Below are positions 55,316 through 64,000 of a DNA stretch of 64,000 nucleotides, in pieces. Every line of letters starts with the position of its first letter. Positions within the stretch are counted from its first letter, which is position 1. The notes under the pieces are model-generated. The model was not told the DNA's origin and ran no database searches. It worked only from the letters and a program-made list of their open reading frames with translations. The position numbers were made by a program, and so were the translations under genes. This DNA is from Nigerium massiliense (GTDB lineage Bacteria > Actinomycetota > Actinomycetes > Propionibacteriales > Propionibacteriaceae): NCBI RefSeq assembly GCF_000826085.1, contig NZ_CCYM01000003.1:124001-188000 (forward strand). The letters run 5' to 3'.

Positions 55316-56167
55316 ATGCTGTTGTCGATCCCGTCCCCGCCGTTCAACAGCTTCAACCTGGGGCCGCTGACGATCCGCATCTACGCCCTGACGATGCTCG
55401 CCGCCATCGTCGTGGCCTACCTCATCGCCTCGCGCCGGTTCCGCAACCGCGGCGGCGCGGGGGAGGACTTCGACGAGATCGTGCTGTGGGCGGTGCCGTT
55501 CGGCATCGTCGGCGCCCGCATCTACCACGTGATCACCCACTGGGGCGACTACTTCGCCCCGGGGGTGAACCCGTGGTCGGCGTTCTTCATCTGGGAGGGC
55601 GGCATCGCCGTCTTCGGGTCGCTGATGGGCGGCGCGCTGGGCGCCTGGATCGGCTGCCGACGCACCGGGGTCCGGTTGCTCTCCTTCGGGGACGCCCTGG
55701 CCCCGGCCCTGCCGGTCGCCCAGGCCGTCGGACGGCTCGGCAACTGGTTCAACCAGGAACTCTTCGGCGGGCCGACCGATCTGCCCTGGGGGCTGGAGAT
55801 CGACGCCGCGCACCGGCCCCCGGGGTTGGAGCAGTACGCGACGTTCCACCCGACGTTCCTCTACGAGCTGCTGCTCAACCTGGCCGCGGCGGCGCTGCTG
55901 CTCTGGGCCGACCGGAGGTTCCGGCTCGGCCACGGACAGACGCTGAGCCTCTACATCGTGTGCTACGGCATCATCCGGTTCTTCATCGAGGGCATGCGGA
56001 CCGACTTCTCCTACTACCTCGGCCCGCTGCGCACCAACCAGATCACCGCGCTGATCCTGGCGCTCGTCGGCGTGGTCGCGTTCGTCTGGCTGAGAAGGGC
56101 CTTCCCGGGCCGGGAGGAGAGCATCTACCGGGTGGAGGCGCGGCCCGCCGGGGCCGACGACCAGTAG
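55316..56167 (+). CDS. lgt: Prolipoprotein diacylglyceryl transferase
   Basis: Adds diacylglycerol to the lipobox Cys of lipoproteins at the membrane. It has 283 residues and about seven helices with the signature IWEGGIAVFGSLMGG, the essential arginine region GRLGNWFNQELFGGP, and HPTFLYELLLN. It follows trpA by 5 bases, the usual actinobacterial order trpC-trpB-trpA-lgt. The C-terminal tail is short compared with mycobacteria. Confidence 0.97.
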   Translation: MLLSIPSPPFNSFNLGPLTIRIYALTMLAAIVVAYLIASRRFRNRGGAGEDFDEIVLWAVPFGIVGARIYHVITHWGDYFAPGVNPWSAFFIWEGGIAVFGSLMGGALGAWIGCRRTGVRLLSFGDALAPALPVAQAVGRLGNWFNQELFGGPTDLPWGLEIDAAHRPPGLEQYATFHPTFLYELLLNLAAAALLLWADRRFRLGHGQTLSLYIVCYGIIRFFIEGMRTDFSYYLGPLRTNQITALILALVGVVAFVWLRRAFPGREESIYRVEARPAGADDQ

Positions 56168-56236
56168 CGCGGCTCCGCGAGAAAGTCTCTTGTTTCCACC
56201 AGCCGACACGGTGTGAGACGAGAACTTCTGCGTCAG

Positions 56237-56242
56237 TAGTCT
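56237..56242 (+). promoter_or_regulatory. -10 box of gltBD
   Basis: TAGTCT, 34 bases before the gltB ATG, in the 109-base gap after lgt. The transcript has a short leader with the site GAAGGAG (56265-56271). Confidence 0.5.
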
Positions 56243-56276
56243 GCGCGTGCCGGTGAGGCGAATCGAAGGAGACCAG

Positions 56277-59200
56277 ATGGTTGCGATGTCCATGCCCGCA
56301 CGCCGGGCGGAGGGACTGTACCGCCCCGAGTTCGAGCACGACGCCTGTGGCGTCGCCTTCGTCGCGCGGTTGGACGGCCGCCCGACCCACGAGATCGTCG
56401 CCCAGGGCCTGACCGCCCTGGCGAACCTCGACCACCGCGGCGCGACCGGCGCCGACGAGGCCGCGGGAGACGGCGCGGGCATGCTGCTCCAGGTGCCCGA
56501 CCGGCTCATCCGTGAGACGGTCGGCTTCGACCTGCCTCCCGCCGGGCACTACGCGATCGGGCTGGCTTTTCTGCCGGCTGAGGCGGTCGACCGCGCGCGG
56601 GCCAAGCGGACCATCGAGTACCTCGCCATCGAGGAGGGGTTGCGCGTCCTGGGCTGGCGCGAGGTGCCGACGCGCTCGGACACGCTGAGTCCCGTCACGC
56701 TGGCCGTGATGCCGCACATGGAGCAGCTGCTCGTGACGGCGCAGGGCGAGAACCGCAGCGGCCTCGAGCTCGACCGGCTCGTCTACCCGCTGCGGAAGCG
56801 GGCGCAGCACGAGGCCGGCGTGTACTTCGCGTCGCTGTCGAGCCGCACGCTGGTGTACAAGGGCATGCTCACCACCCAGCAGCTCGCCGAGGTGTTCGGT
56901 GACCTGCTGGACGAGCGGACCGAGTCGGCGCTGTCGCTGGTGCACTCGCGCTTCTCGACGAACACCTTCCCGAGCTGGGAGCTCGCCCACCCGTACCGCA
57001 TGCTGGCGCACAACGGCGAGATCAACACCGTCCGGGGCAACCGCAACTGGATGCGTGCCCGCGAGGCGCTGCTGAAGACCGACCTGATCCCCGGCGACCT
57101 GGAGCGCTGCTTCCCGATCTGCACTCCGGGTGCCTCCGACTCGGCGACGTTCGACGAGGTGCTGGAGCTGCTGCACCTGGCCGGACGCTCGCTGCCCCAC
57201 GCCATCCTGATGATGGTGCCCGAGGCCTGGGAGAACAACGAGGAGATGGATCCCGCCCGCCGGGACTTCTACCGCTTCCACAGCTCGGTGATGGAGCCCT
57301 GGGACGGTCCCGCCGCCCTGTGCTTCACCGACGGCTCGCTGATCGGCGCGACGCTGGACCGCAACGGCCTGCGTCCGGGACGTTACTGGGTGACCGACGA
57401 CGGGCTGGTGGTCTTCGCGTCCGAGGCCGGCGTCCTCGACATCGAGCAGAGCCGCGTCGTCGAGAAGGGCCGGCTCCAGCCCGGCCGCATGCTGCTGGTC
57501 GACCTCGACCAGCACCGGTTGATCAACGACGACGAGATCAAGTCCGGCCTGGCCGCCGAGCAGCCGTACCACGAGTGGCTCGACAAGGGCTCGCTGCGCC
57601 TGGAGGACCTCCCCGAGCGGCAGCACGTCATCCACTCGTCGGCGTCCGTCGTGCGGCGTCAGCAGGTCTTCGGCTACACCCACGAGGAGCTGAAGACGAT
57701 CATCGCGCCGATGGCGCAGACCGGTGCCGAGGCGATCGGCTCGATGGGCAACGACGCGCAGCTCGCGGCGCTGGCCGACCGGCCGCGGTTGCTGTTCGAC
57801 TACTTCACCCAGCTGTTCGCGCAGGTGACGAACCCGCCGCTGGACGCGATCCGCGAGCAGCTGGTCACGTCGCTGGCGTCCACGATCGGTCCCGAGGCCA
57901 ACCTGCTGGAGCCGGGCCCGGCGTCCTGCCGGCAGATCGTCATCGGCTTCCCCGTGCTCGACTCCGACGAGCTGGCCAAGCTGGTGCGCATCAACCGGGA
58001 CGGCTCCATGCCCGAGTTCGACACCTACGTCGTCCGCGGCCTGTACCGGGTGCTGTCCGGCGGCGAGGGCCTGCGCGCCCGGCTCGACGAGATCTGCGCC
58101 GAGGTCAGCGAAGCGATCGAGCGCGGCTGCCGCACGATCGTGCTGTCCGACCGGCACAGCACGATCGACGACGCCCCGATCCCGTCGCTGCTGCTCACCG
58201 CGGCCGTCCACCACCACCTCGTCCGCGAGAAGACCCGCACCCAGGTGGGCCTGATCGTCGAGGCGGGGGACGTCCGCGAGGTGCACCACGTCGCGCTGCT
58301 CATCGGCTACGGCGCCGCCGCGGTGAACCCGTACCTGGCGTTCGAGTCGGCCGAAGACCTGGCCCGCAAGGAGACGTTCGTCGACGTCGACCCCGAGCAG
58401 GCCGTTCGGAACGTCCGCAAGGCGCTCGGCAAGGGCGTCTTGAAGGTGATGAGCAAGATGGGCGTCTCCACCATCGCGTCCTACACGGGCGCGCAGATCT
58501 TCGAGGCTCTGGGCCTGTCCGAGGAACTCATCGAGACCTACTTCACCGGCACCACCAGCAGCATCGGCGGCATCGGGCTCGACGAGATCGCCGGGGACGT
58601 CCGCTCGCGGCACGACCATGGCTACCCGGTGGGGCTCAACCCGTCGCACCGGACGCTGGAGGTCGGCGGCGAGTACCGCTGGCGCCGGGAGGGCTCCCCG
58701 CACCTGTTCAACCCCGACACTGTGTTCCGCCTGCAGCACGCCACGCGGCAGAAGCGCTACGACATCTTCAAGAAGTACACCGCCCAGGTCGACGACCAGA
58801 GCCGCAACCTGATGACGCTGCGCGGCCTGCTGGAGTTCGACGAGTCGCGCACGCCCGTGCCGCTCGAGGAGGTCGAGCCGGTCAGCGAGATCGTCAAGCG
58901 GTTCTCCACCGGCGCGATGAGCTACGGCTCCATCAGCCGCGAGGCCCACGAAACGCTCGCGATCGCGATGAACCGCCTCGGCGGCAAGTCGAACACGGGC
59001 GAGGGCGGCGAGGACACCGAGCGCCTCTACGACCCGGAGCGCCGTTCGGCGATCAAGCAGGTGGCGTCGGGACGATTCGGCGTCACCAGCGACTACCTGA
59101 CGAACGCCGACGACATCCAGATCAAGATGGCCCAGGGCGCCAAGCCCGGCGAGGGCGGCCAGCTGCCCGGCCCGAAGGTGTACCCGTGGGTGGCCAAGAC

Positions 59201-60809
59201 CCGGCACTCCACGCCGGGGGTGGGCCTGATCAGCCCGCCGCCGCACCACGACATCTACTCGATCGAGGACCTCAAGCAGCTCATCCACGATCTGAAGTGC
59301 GCCAACCCGGTGGCTCGCGTCCACGTGAAACTCGTCGCCGAGGTCGGCGTCGGGACGGTCGCGGCCGGCGTGTCGAAGGCCAAGGCGGACGTCGTCCTGA
59401 TCTCCGGCCACGACGGCGGCACCGGAGCTGCGCCGCTCACGTCGCTGAAGCACGCGGGCGGCCCGTGGGAGCTCGGCCTCGCCGAGACCCAGCAGACGCT
59501 GCTGCTCAACGGCCTGCGCGACCGCATCGTCGTGCAGGTGGACGGCCAACTCAAGACCGGCCGGGACGTCGTCATCGGGGCCCTGCTCGGCGCGGAGGAG
59601 TTCGGCTTCGCGACCGCGCCGCTGGTGGTCAGCGGCTGCATCATGATGCGCGTCTGCCACCTCGACACCTGCCCGGTCGGCGTCGCGACGCAGAACCCGC
59701 AGCTGCGCGAGAAGTACTCCGGCCACGCCGACTTCGTCGTGAACTTCTTCGAGTTCATCGCCGAGGAGGTGCGCGAGCACCTGGCCAGGCTCGGGTTCCG
59801 CAGCATCGCCGAGGCCGTCGGGCACGTCGAGGCGCTCAAGACCCGCAAGGCGATCGACCACTGGAAGGCCCAAGGCCTCGACCTGGGGCCGGTGCTGCAC
59901 CGCGTCGAGCTGCCCGCGGGCGCGGCGCTGCGCAACACCGTCGGCCAGGACCACGGCCTGGCCGCCAAGCTGGACAACCGGCTCATCGAGCTGGCCCGGC
60001 CCGCGCTGGAGGGCGGCGAGAAGGTCAGCGAGGAACTGAGCGTCCGCAACGTCGACCGCACCGTCGGCACGATGCTCGGCAACGCGGTGACGAAGGCCAC
60101 CCGCGGCGAGGGGCTGCCCGACGACACGATCGAGTTCACCCTCACCGGCACCGGCGGGCAGAGCTTCGGGGCGTTCCTGCCCCGGGGCGTCACGCTGCGG
60201 CTCGTCGGCGACACGAACGACTACCTCGGCAAGGGCCTCTCGGGCGGACGCCTCGTCCTACGGCCCGCCGACGGCGTCCACTTCGCGGCGGAGGAGCAGA
60301 TCATCGCCGGCAACGTCATCGGCTACGGCGCGACCAGCGGCGAGATCCTCGTCCGCGGCCAGGTCGGCGAGCGGTTCTGCGTGCGCAACTCCGGGGCCAC
60401 CGCGGTGGTCGAGGGCGTGGGCGACCACGCCTGCGAGTACATGACCGGCGGCGAGGCGCTGATCCTCGGCCCCACCGGCCGCAACGTGGCCGCGGGCATG
60501 TCGGGCGGGCTGGCCTGGATCCTCGACCTGAACCGCGACCTGCTCAACACCGAGATGGTGGACGCCGTGGAGCTCACCGATCTCGACGTCCGGCGCGTCA
60601 CCGAACTGCTCGGCCGGCACGCGGAGCAGACCGGCTCGCCGGTCGCCCAGAAGCTTCTGGACGCCGGGGAGGACGCGCTCCGGACGAGGTTCACCAAGGT
60701 CCTGCCGCGCGACTTCGCGCGGATCATGGACGCACGCGACAGCGCCGAGGCGGAAGGCCTGGGCGAGGACGAGATCACCGCCAGAATGATGGAGGCTGCA
60801 CATGGCTGA
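56277..60809 (+). CDS. gltB: Glutamate synthase large subunit
   Basis: Makes two glutamates from glutamine and 2-oxoglutarate with the small subunit. It has 1510 residues: N-terminal class II amidotransferase with nucleophile Cys24 in EHDACGVAF (a 23-residue propeptide is expected to be removed), a central domain, the FMN/2-oxoglutarate domain ([33 protein letters not shown]), the 3Fe-4S cysteines 1121, 1127 and 1132 in [15 protein letters not shown], and a C-terminal beta helix. ATG 56277 follows GAAGGAG. Confidence 0.97.
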   Translation: MVAMSMPARRAEGLYRPEFEHDACGVAFVARLDGRPTHEIVAQGLTALANLDHRGATGADEAAGDGAGMLLQVPDRLIRETVGFDLPPAGHYAIGLAFLPAEAVDRARAKRTIEYLAIEEGLRVLGWREVPTRSDTLSPVTLAVMPHMEQLLVTAQGENRSGLELDRLVYPLRKRAQHEAGVYFASLSSRTLVYKGMLTTQQLAEVFGDLLDERTESALSLVHSRFSTNTFPSWELAHPYRMLAHNGEINTVRGNRNWMRAREALLKTDLIPGDLERCFPICTPGASDSATFDEVLELLHLAGRSLPHAILMMVPEAWENNEEMDPARRDFYRFHSSVMEPWDGPAALCFTDGSLIGATLDRNGLRPGRYWVTDDGLVVFASEAGVLDIEQSRVVEKGRLQPGRMLLVDLDQHRLINDDEIKSGLAAEQPYHEWLDKGSLRLEDLPERQHVIHSSASVVRRQQVFGYTHEELKTIIAPMAQTGAEAIGSMGNDAQLAALADRPRLLFDYFTQLFAQVTNPPLDAIREQLVTSLASTIGPEANLLEPGPASCRQIVIGFPVLDSDELAKLVRINRDGSMPEFDTYVVRGLYRVLSGGEGLRARLDEICAEVSEAIERGCRTIVLSDRHSTIDDAPIPSLLLTAAVHHHLVREKTRTQVGLIVEAGDVREVHHVALLIGYGAAAVNPYLAFESAEDLARKETFVDVDPEQAVRNVRKALGKGVLKVMSKMGVSTIASYTGAQIFEALGLSEELIETYFTGTTSSIGGIGLDEIAGDVRSRHDHGYPVGLNPSHRTLEVGGEYRWRREGSPHLFNPDTVFRLQHATRQKRYDIFKKYTAQVDDQSRNLMTLRGLLEFDESRTPVPLEEVEPVSEIVKRFSTGAMSYGSISREAHETLAIAMNRLGGKSNTGEGGEDTERLYDPERRSAIKQVASGRFGVTSDYLTNADDIQIKMAQGAKPGEGGQLPGPKVYPWVAKTRHSTPGVGLISPPPHHDIYSIEDLKQLIHDLKCANPVARVHVKLVAEVGVGTVAAGVSKAKADVVLISGHDGGTGAAPLTSLKHAGGPWELGLAETQQTLLLNGLRDRIVVQVDGQLKTGRDVVIGALLGAEEFGFATAPLVVSGCIMMRVCHLDTCPVGVATQNPQLREKYSGHADFVVNFFEFIAEEVREHLARLGFRSIAEAVGHVEALKTRKAIDHWKAQGLDLGPVLHRVELPAGAALRNTVGQDHGLAAKLDNRLIELARPALEGGEKVSEELSVRNVDRTVGTMLGNAVTKATRGEGLPDDTIEFTLTGTGGQSFGAFLPRGVTLRLVGDTNDYLGKGLSGGRLVLRPADGVHFAAEEQIIAGNVIGYGATSGEILVRGQVGERFCVRNSGATAVVEGVGDHACEYMTGGEALILGPTGRNVAAGMSGGLAWILDLNRDLLNTEMVDAVELTDLDVRRVTELLGRHAEQTGSPVAQKLLDAGEDALRTRFTKVLPRDFARIMDARDSAEAEGLGEDEITARMMEAAHG

Positions 60810-62268
60810 TCCCAGGGGTTTCATGAAGGTTCCCCGCGAGGTGGCGCAGCGGCGTCCCGTCGAGGAACGCGTTCATGACTGGAACGAGGTCTACCCGGGC
60901 ACGCCCGGGCGGGCCGTGCTTCCGATCATCAGCCGGCAGGCGTCGCGCTGCATGGATTGCGGCATTCCGTTCTGCCACTCGGGCTGTCCGTTGGGCAACC
61001 TGATCCCGGAGTGGAACGACCTGATCTATCGCGATCGCTGGCGCGCGGCGACCGACCGGCTCCACGCGACGAACAACTTCCCTGAGTTCACCGGGCGGCT
61101 GTGCCCGGCGCCCTGCGAGACGGCGTGCGTGGTCGGCATCAACCGCGACCCGGTGACGATCAAGAACGTCGAGGTCGCCATCGCGGACAAGGCCTGGGAC
61201 GACCGGCGCATCGTGCCGGAAACTCCCGAGTGGCACAGCGGCAAGACCGTCGCGGTCGTGGGCTCGGGGCCGGCCGGACTCGCCGCCGCGCAGCAACTGA
61301 CCCGTGCCGGCCACACGGTGGTCGTCTACGAGCGGGCGGACGCACCGGGCGGCCTGATGCGCTACGGGATCCCCGAGTTCAAGATGGAAAAGAGCGTCCT
61401 CGACCGCCGGCTGCGCCAGATGCGGCAGGAGGGCACGGTGTTCAAGAACAACACCACCATCGGCGTCGACATCACCGGGGAACAGCTGCGCGACCGGTTC
61501 GACGCCGTCGTGCTGGCCATCGGCTCGACGATCCCGCGCGACCTGCCCGCCACCGGACGCGAACTCGACGGCATCCACCAGGCCATGGAGTTCCTGCCGC
61601 AGGCCAACCGCGCCGCCCTCGGCCAGGAGGTCGAGAACCAGATCGTCGCGACCGGCAAGCACGTCGTCATCATCGGTGGCGGCGACACCGGCGCCGACTG
61701 CCTCGGCACCTCGGTGCGCCAGGGCGCCAAGACGGTGACCCAGCTGGAGATCATGCCGACCCCGCCCGAGCAGCGCCCCGTCAACCAGCCGTGGCCGACC
61801 TACCCGATGATCATGCGGGTCAGCTCGGCGCACGAGGAGGCGGGCGAGCGCCTCTACGCGGTCTCGACCACCGAGTTCGTGGGCGACGACGACGGACACG
61901 TCCGGTCGTTGAAGCTGAGCGAGGTGGCGATGAAGGAGGGCCGCTTCGAGCCGGTCGAGGGCACCGAGCGGGAGATCCCCGCCGACCTCGTGCTGCTGGC
62001 GATGGGCTTCATGCACCCGCAGCACAACGGTGTGGTGGAGGAGCTCGGCCTGACGCTGGATCCCCGCGGCAACATCGAGCGGTCCGACCACTTCGAGACC
62101 AGCGTCCCCGGCGTGTTCGCCTGCGGCGACGCCGGCCGCGGCCAGTCGCTGATCGTGTGGGCCATCGCCGAGGGACGCTCCTGCGCCAACGGCGTGGACG
62201 CCTTCCTGCAGGGCACCACGACCCTGCCGCGTCCGATCGGCCCGGAGGTTCGCCCGCTGGTGGTGTGA
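60802..62268 (+). CDS. gltD: Glutamate synthase small subunit
   Basis: The NADPH-oxidising flavoprotein partner of GltB. It has 488 residues: two Cys clusters for 4Fe-4S centres ([17 protein letters not shown] and CPAPCETAC), the FAD motif [14 protein letters not shown] near 150, the NADPH motif [12 protein letters not shown], and [14 protein letters not shown] near the end. ATG overlaps the gltB end by 8 bases. Confidence 0.97.
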   Translation: MADPRGFMKVPREVAQRRPVEERVHDWNEVYPGTPGRAVLPIISRQASRCMDCGIPFCHSGCPLGNLIPEWNDLIYRDRWRAATDRLHATNNFPEFTGRLCPAPCETACVVGINRDPVTIKNVEVAIADKAWDDRRIVPETPEWHSGKTVAVVGSGPAGLAAAQQLTRAGHTVVVYERADAPGGLMRYGIPEFKMEKSVLDRRLRQMRQEGTVFKNNTTIGVDITGEQLRDRFDAVVLAIGSTIPRDLPATGRELDGIHQAMEFLPQANRAALGQEVENQIVATGKHVVIIGGGDTGADCLGTSVRQGAKTVTQLEIMPTPPEQRPVNQPWPTYPMIMRVSSAHEEAGERLYAVSTTEFVGDDDGHVRSLKLSEVAMKEGRFEPVEGTEREIPADLVLLAMGFMHPQHNGVVEELGLTLDPRGNIERSDHFETSVPGVFACGDAGRGQSLIVWAIAEGRSCANGVDAFLQGTTTLPRPIGPEVRPLVV

Positions 62269-62348
62269 CCGGACGTCGCTCGTCCCGCGAGTGAGTCCTC
62301 GTGGGACGCCGGCGAGCCGACGCCCGGCGGTAGACGACCACCGACGAG

Positions 62349-62384
62349 ACCGGCGCCGCGTCCCACGAGGGGCGCGGCGCCGGT
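62349..62384. terminator. Strong bidirectional terminator
   Basis: ACCGGCGCCGCG (62349-62360) pairs with CGCGGCGCCGGT (62373-62384), and the loop can extend the stem by CCC/GGG. It lies between the converging gltD and NlpC/P60-like genes. Confidence 0.8.
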
Positions 62385-62401
62385 GTCGTTGCTCGGTGGT
62401 G

Positions 62402-63217
62402 TCAGTCGGCGATCTTGCCGTAGCGCCAGGCGTGCGAGGTGTAGGACGCCGAGCCCCAGGTGCGGATCTTGGCCTGCGCGTAGCCGGGGGTCTCCTCGAG
62501 GGTGTGGAAGCTCGTCTGAGCCGAGCTCGTCCAGCCGTTGAAGATCATCACGTGCCCGGCGGCACCGCCGGTGCCGGGGCCCAGGTTGCCGACGATGTCA
62601 CCGGGGCGCAGCGAGCTCTTCGAGATCGAGTGGACGCGCTCAGGCAGCGTCACGGTCGACAGGCTGGTGTCGAGGTGCAGCGCCATGGACACGAAGCCCG
62701 AGCAGTCGGTGCGGTAGCTCCGGCCCTGCGGGTCGTTGGTGAACTTGTACATCGAGTACGGGACGGCCCGGTTGACCCAGTAGCGTCCGCGCTCCAGCAC
62801 CTCGGCGCGTCGGATCGGCCCGTTGACGGCGGACTTGGGCGGAGCAGGCGTCGGCGTCGGGGTGGAGGTGCTGCAGGCGCCGAGGCCGGACGCGTTCGGA
62901 ACCCGGACGTAGGCGCGGGAGACGTAACCGGTCTTGCCGTTGTAGGTGACGCGGCCCCAGTAGTTGGAGTTGTAGGTGCCGGCGATGGCCTGGCCGGGGG
63001 TCTGGCACTGCAGCGAGATCGCCGCACCGGAGGGGATGTTGGTGAGTGCCGCGGTGCTCGTGTTGGTGCCCGCCCGGACGGTGAGCGGGGCGGTGGTGTA
63101 GCCGGTGGCTGCTGCGTGGGCCAAGGGGGCCGATACGAGCAGACCCGCGCTGGCGACGGCGGCCGTGGCCGTGCCGACGAGGAGGTGCTTGATCGAACGT
63201 GTGGGGGTGATCGCCAT
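62402..63217 (-). CDS. Secreted SH3b plus NlpC/P60-like peptidase
   Basis: A 271-residue exported protein: signal peptide with cleavage near AHA-AATG (residue 35), a bacterial SH3-like domain (LTVRAGTNTST to YNGKTGYVSRAYVRV), a TPTPTPAPP linker, and a Cys/His peptidase-like domain with Cys172 in TDCSGFVSM and His222 in AGHVMIFNGW. Such enzymes cut cell-wall peptide stems. The domain is somewhat unlike canonical NlpC/P60, so amidase-type variants are possible. GAGGAAC precedes the ATG. Confidence 0.85.
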   Translation of the reverse strand: MAITPTRSIKHLLVGTATAAVASAGLLVSAPLAHAAATGYTTAPLTVRAGTNTSTAALTNIPSGAAISLQCQTPGQAIAGTYNSNYWGRVTYNGKTGYVSRAYVRVPNASGLGACSTSTPTPTPAPPKSAVNGPIRRAEVLERGRYWVNRAVPYSMYKFTNDPQGRSYRTDCSGFVSMALHLDTSLSTVTLPERVHSISKSSLRPGDIVGNLGPGTGGAAGHVMIFNGWTSSAQTSFHTLEETPGYAQAKIRTWGSASYTSHAWRYGKIAD

Positions 63218-63238
63218 GACTGTTCCTCACTTGTGCTG

Positions 63239-63261
63239 GGCGACACCCGGGTGGTGTCGCC
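63239..63261 (-). promoter_or_regulatory. 5'-end hairpin of the peptidase mRNA
   Basis: GGCGACACC and GGTGTCGCC form a 9-base-pair perfect stem with a 5-base loop. If transcription starts near 63262, the hairpin is at the very 5' end of the mRNA, where such stems are known to slow decay. Confidence 0.5.
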
Positions 63262-63268
63262 GACAGGA

Positions 63269-63298
63269 ACGCTAGGACGCGGTGAATCCCCCTGTCAG
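63269..63298 (-). promoter_or_regulatory. Promoter of the secreted peptidase gene
   Basis: On the minus strand CTGACA (63293-63298), an 18-base spacer and TAGCGT (63269-63274). The rest of the 319-base gap to the cation transporter (63299-63536) shows no gene or other structure that I can support. Confidence 0.55.
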
Positions 63299-63536
63299 CA
63301 CCGCATTCGACACGATGTCCGAAAGTTAGCGGCCTTGGTCCTTTAGTGCCGCTCGCGCCCCGCTGGGCGCGTAACGACGTTCGGAGGGGGCGCTCACGGA
63401 AGACGTGATCGGGCCGGTCGTCGAGCATGAGCCAAGGTCGGTCAGCGAGTGCGTCGGCGTCCCCCACCCGATGTCACTCGTGGGCGGGGTAGCGCGGCGC
63501 GCAGCAATCCAGACGCCCGGGTCTGGTTCTCAGCGG

Positions 63537-64000
63537 CTAACGCCCGGGCGGGGAGAGGGGAGCCTCTCCCGGCTCGGCGAGCGACAGGAGCGCTTTGGCG
63601 ATGAGCGGATGTTGCTCGAGGCCGTCCTCCAGCGCCTCCAGCTCGCGTGCGGCCTGGCTTTCCGGATCGTCGCCGGCCAGGTCGACGGAGCCGATCAGGA
63701 ACACCTTCTGTGGCCCGACGTACTCCAGGTGCAGGTAGGTCACGTGCAGCACTTCGGGCCGCTCCACCAGCCAGGTGAGGGCGGCCCGGTTGATCGCGGG
63801 GTCGACCACCTGGCCCACGATGAAGGCCATGTTCCGCGAGAGCAGGTAGACCGCGACGAACCCCAGCAGGACGCCGACCAAGATCGACCCGATGGCGTCC
63901 CAGGCCGGGTTCCCGGTCACCTGATGCAGAGCCATGGCGGCGGCGGCGATCAGGACGCCGATCAGCGCCGCGGCGTCCTCGAAGAAGACAGCGCGCAGCG
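63537..64000 (-). CDS. Cation diffusion facilitator family transporter (C-terminal part)
   Basis: The gene enters from the right edge, so its 5' part is missing. The visible frame begins RAVFFEDAAALIGVLIAAA, then HQVTGNPAWDAIGSILVGVLLG, the last membrane helices of CDF transporters with the metal-site Asp residues in FFEDAA and NPAWDAIGS, followed by the cytoplasmic dimerisation domain (VLHVTYLHLEYVGPQKVFLIGSVDL). CDF proteins export Zn2+ or related divalent ions in exchange for protons. The metal cannot be fixed from this part. Confidence 0.9.
   Translation of the reverse strand, partial: LRAVFFEDAAALIGVLIAAAAMALHQVTGNPAWDAIGSILVGVLLGFVAVYLLSRNMAFIVGQVVDPAINRAALTWLVERPEVLHVTYLHLEYVGPQKVFLIGSVDLAGDDPESQAARELEALEDGLEQHPLIAKALLSLAEPGEAPLSPPGR

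Noticed and set aside
56043..59954. 1303-residue ORF antisense to gltB
   Set aside because: It is a GC-bias shadow of gltB: Arg/Gly/Val/Asp-rich with no domain. Similar long antisense frames at 1286-3262, 23911-26157, 29015-31486 and 30930-33356 were rejected for the same reason.
63218..63536. c-di-AMP (ydaO) riboswitch before the secreted peptidase gene
   Set aside because: The predicted leader is only about 45 bases and shows one simple hairpin, not the conserved riboswitch core.

Overview
The window is one contiguous stretch of a high-GC actinobacterial chromosome. The strongest hint to family is the methylmalonyl-CoA epimerase at 17782-18228, which closely resembles the Propionibacterium shermanii enzyme as I remember it. 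Together with a PduO-type cobalamin adenosyltransferase and the overall gene order, it suggests Propionibacteriaceae (inference; no database was searched). I see no rRNA, tRNA, CRISPR array, phage or insertion sequence. Almost everything is conserved core genome, in blocks whose order matches other Actinobacteria such as mycobacteria.

Region by region. 1-11482: the end of prfA, then prmC, the threonylcarbamoyl-AMP synthase, wecA, two small AtpI/AtpZ-like membrane proteins, the complete F1Fo ATP synthase operon atpBEFHAGDC and a DUF2550 protein. 11553-18228: cobalamin adenosyltransferase, an esterase, a small zinc-ribbon protein divergent from the mismatch endonuclease gene nucS, a YdcF-like gene broken by three frameshifts, an AI-2E-type transporter, a DivIVA-like coiled-coil protein and methylmalonyl-CoA epimerase. 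18395-23966: small membrane proteins, phosphoglucomutase, a thioredoxin-fold/TPR protein, a hydrolase, a very small gene lying between its own promoter and terminator, and a GNAT-Nudix fusion. 23971-33368: the GlgE pathway of alpha-glucan synthesis (glgE, treS, maltokinase, glgB in one operon) plus glgX. 33546-39669: cysteine desulfurase, mnmA, a short MetE-like protein, a probable cysteine leader peptide with a small downstream gene, ligA and a small membrane protein. 39732-45340: an ACT-domain protein, gatCAB, a glutamate-cysteine-ligase-like enzyme and an unidentified small ORF. 45394-49644: a divergent Nramp-like transporter facing away from a PfkB sugar kinase, a TIGR03085-type protein and a short-chain dehydrogenase. 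49691-62268: hisI-trpE-(membrane protein)-(HGxxPAAW protein)-trpC-trpB-trpA-lgt, then gltBD. 62402-64000: a secreted NlpC/P60-like protein and the C-terminal part of a cation diffusion facilitator.

How the genes fit together. PrmC modifies the release factor encoded just before it. Phosphoglucomutase, GlgE, TreS, Mak, GlgB and GlgX form a trehalose/maltose-1-phosphate to glycogen network. Cobalamin adenosylation and the epimerase serve the methylmalonyl-CoA route of propionate metabolism. GatCAB makes Gln-tRNA and/or Asn-tRNA. Glutamate synthase supplies glutamate next to the tryptophan genes.

The most interesting regulatory signal is at 36937-37107. A 29-codon leaderless ORF contains Cys-Cys-Arg-Cys-Cys, all in TGT codons, and the Cys segment can pair with either of two copies of the same sequence. 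This looks like a cysteine-responsive attenuator in front of a 74-residue protein I do not recognise. More generally, at least ten genes here have a TANNNT box 6-8 bases before the start codon, which points to widespread leaderless mRNAs.
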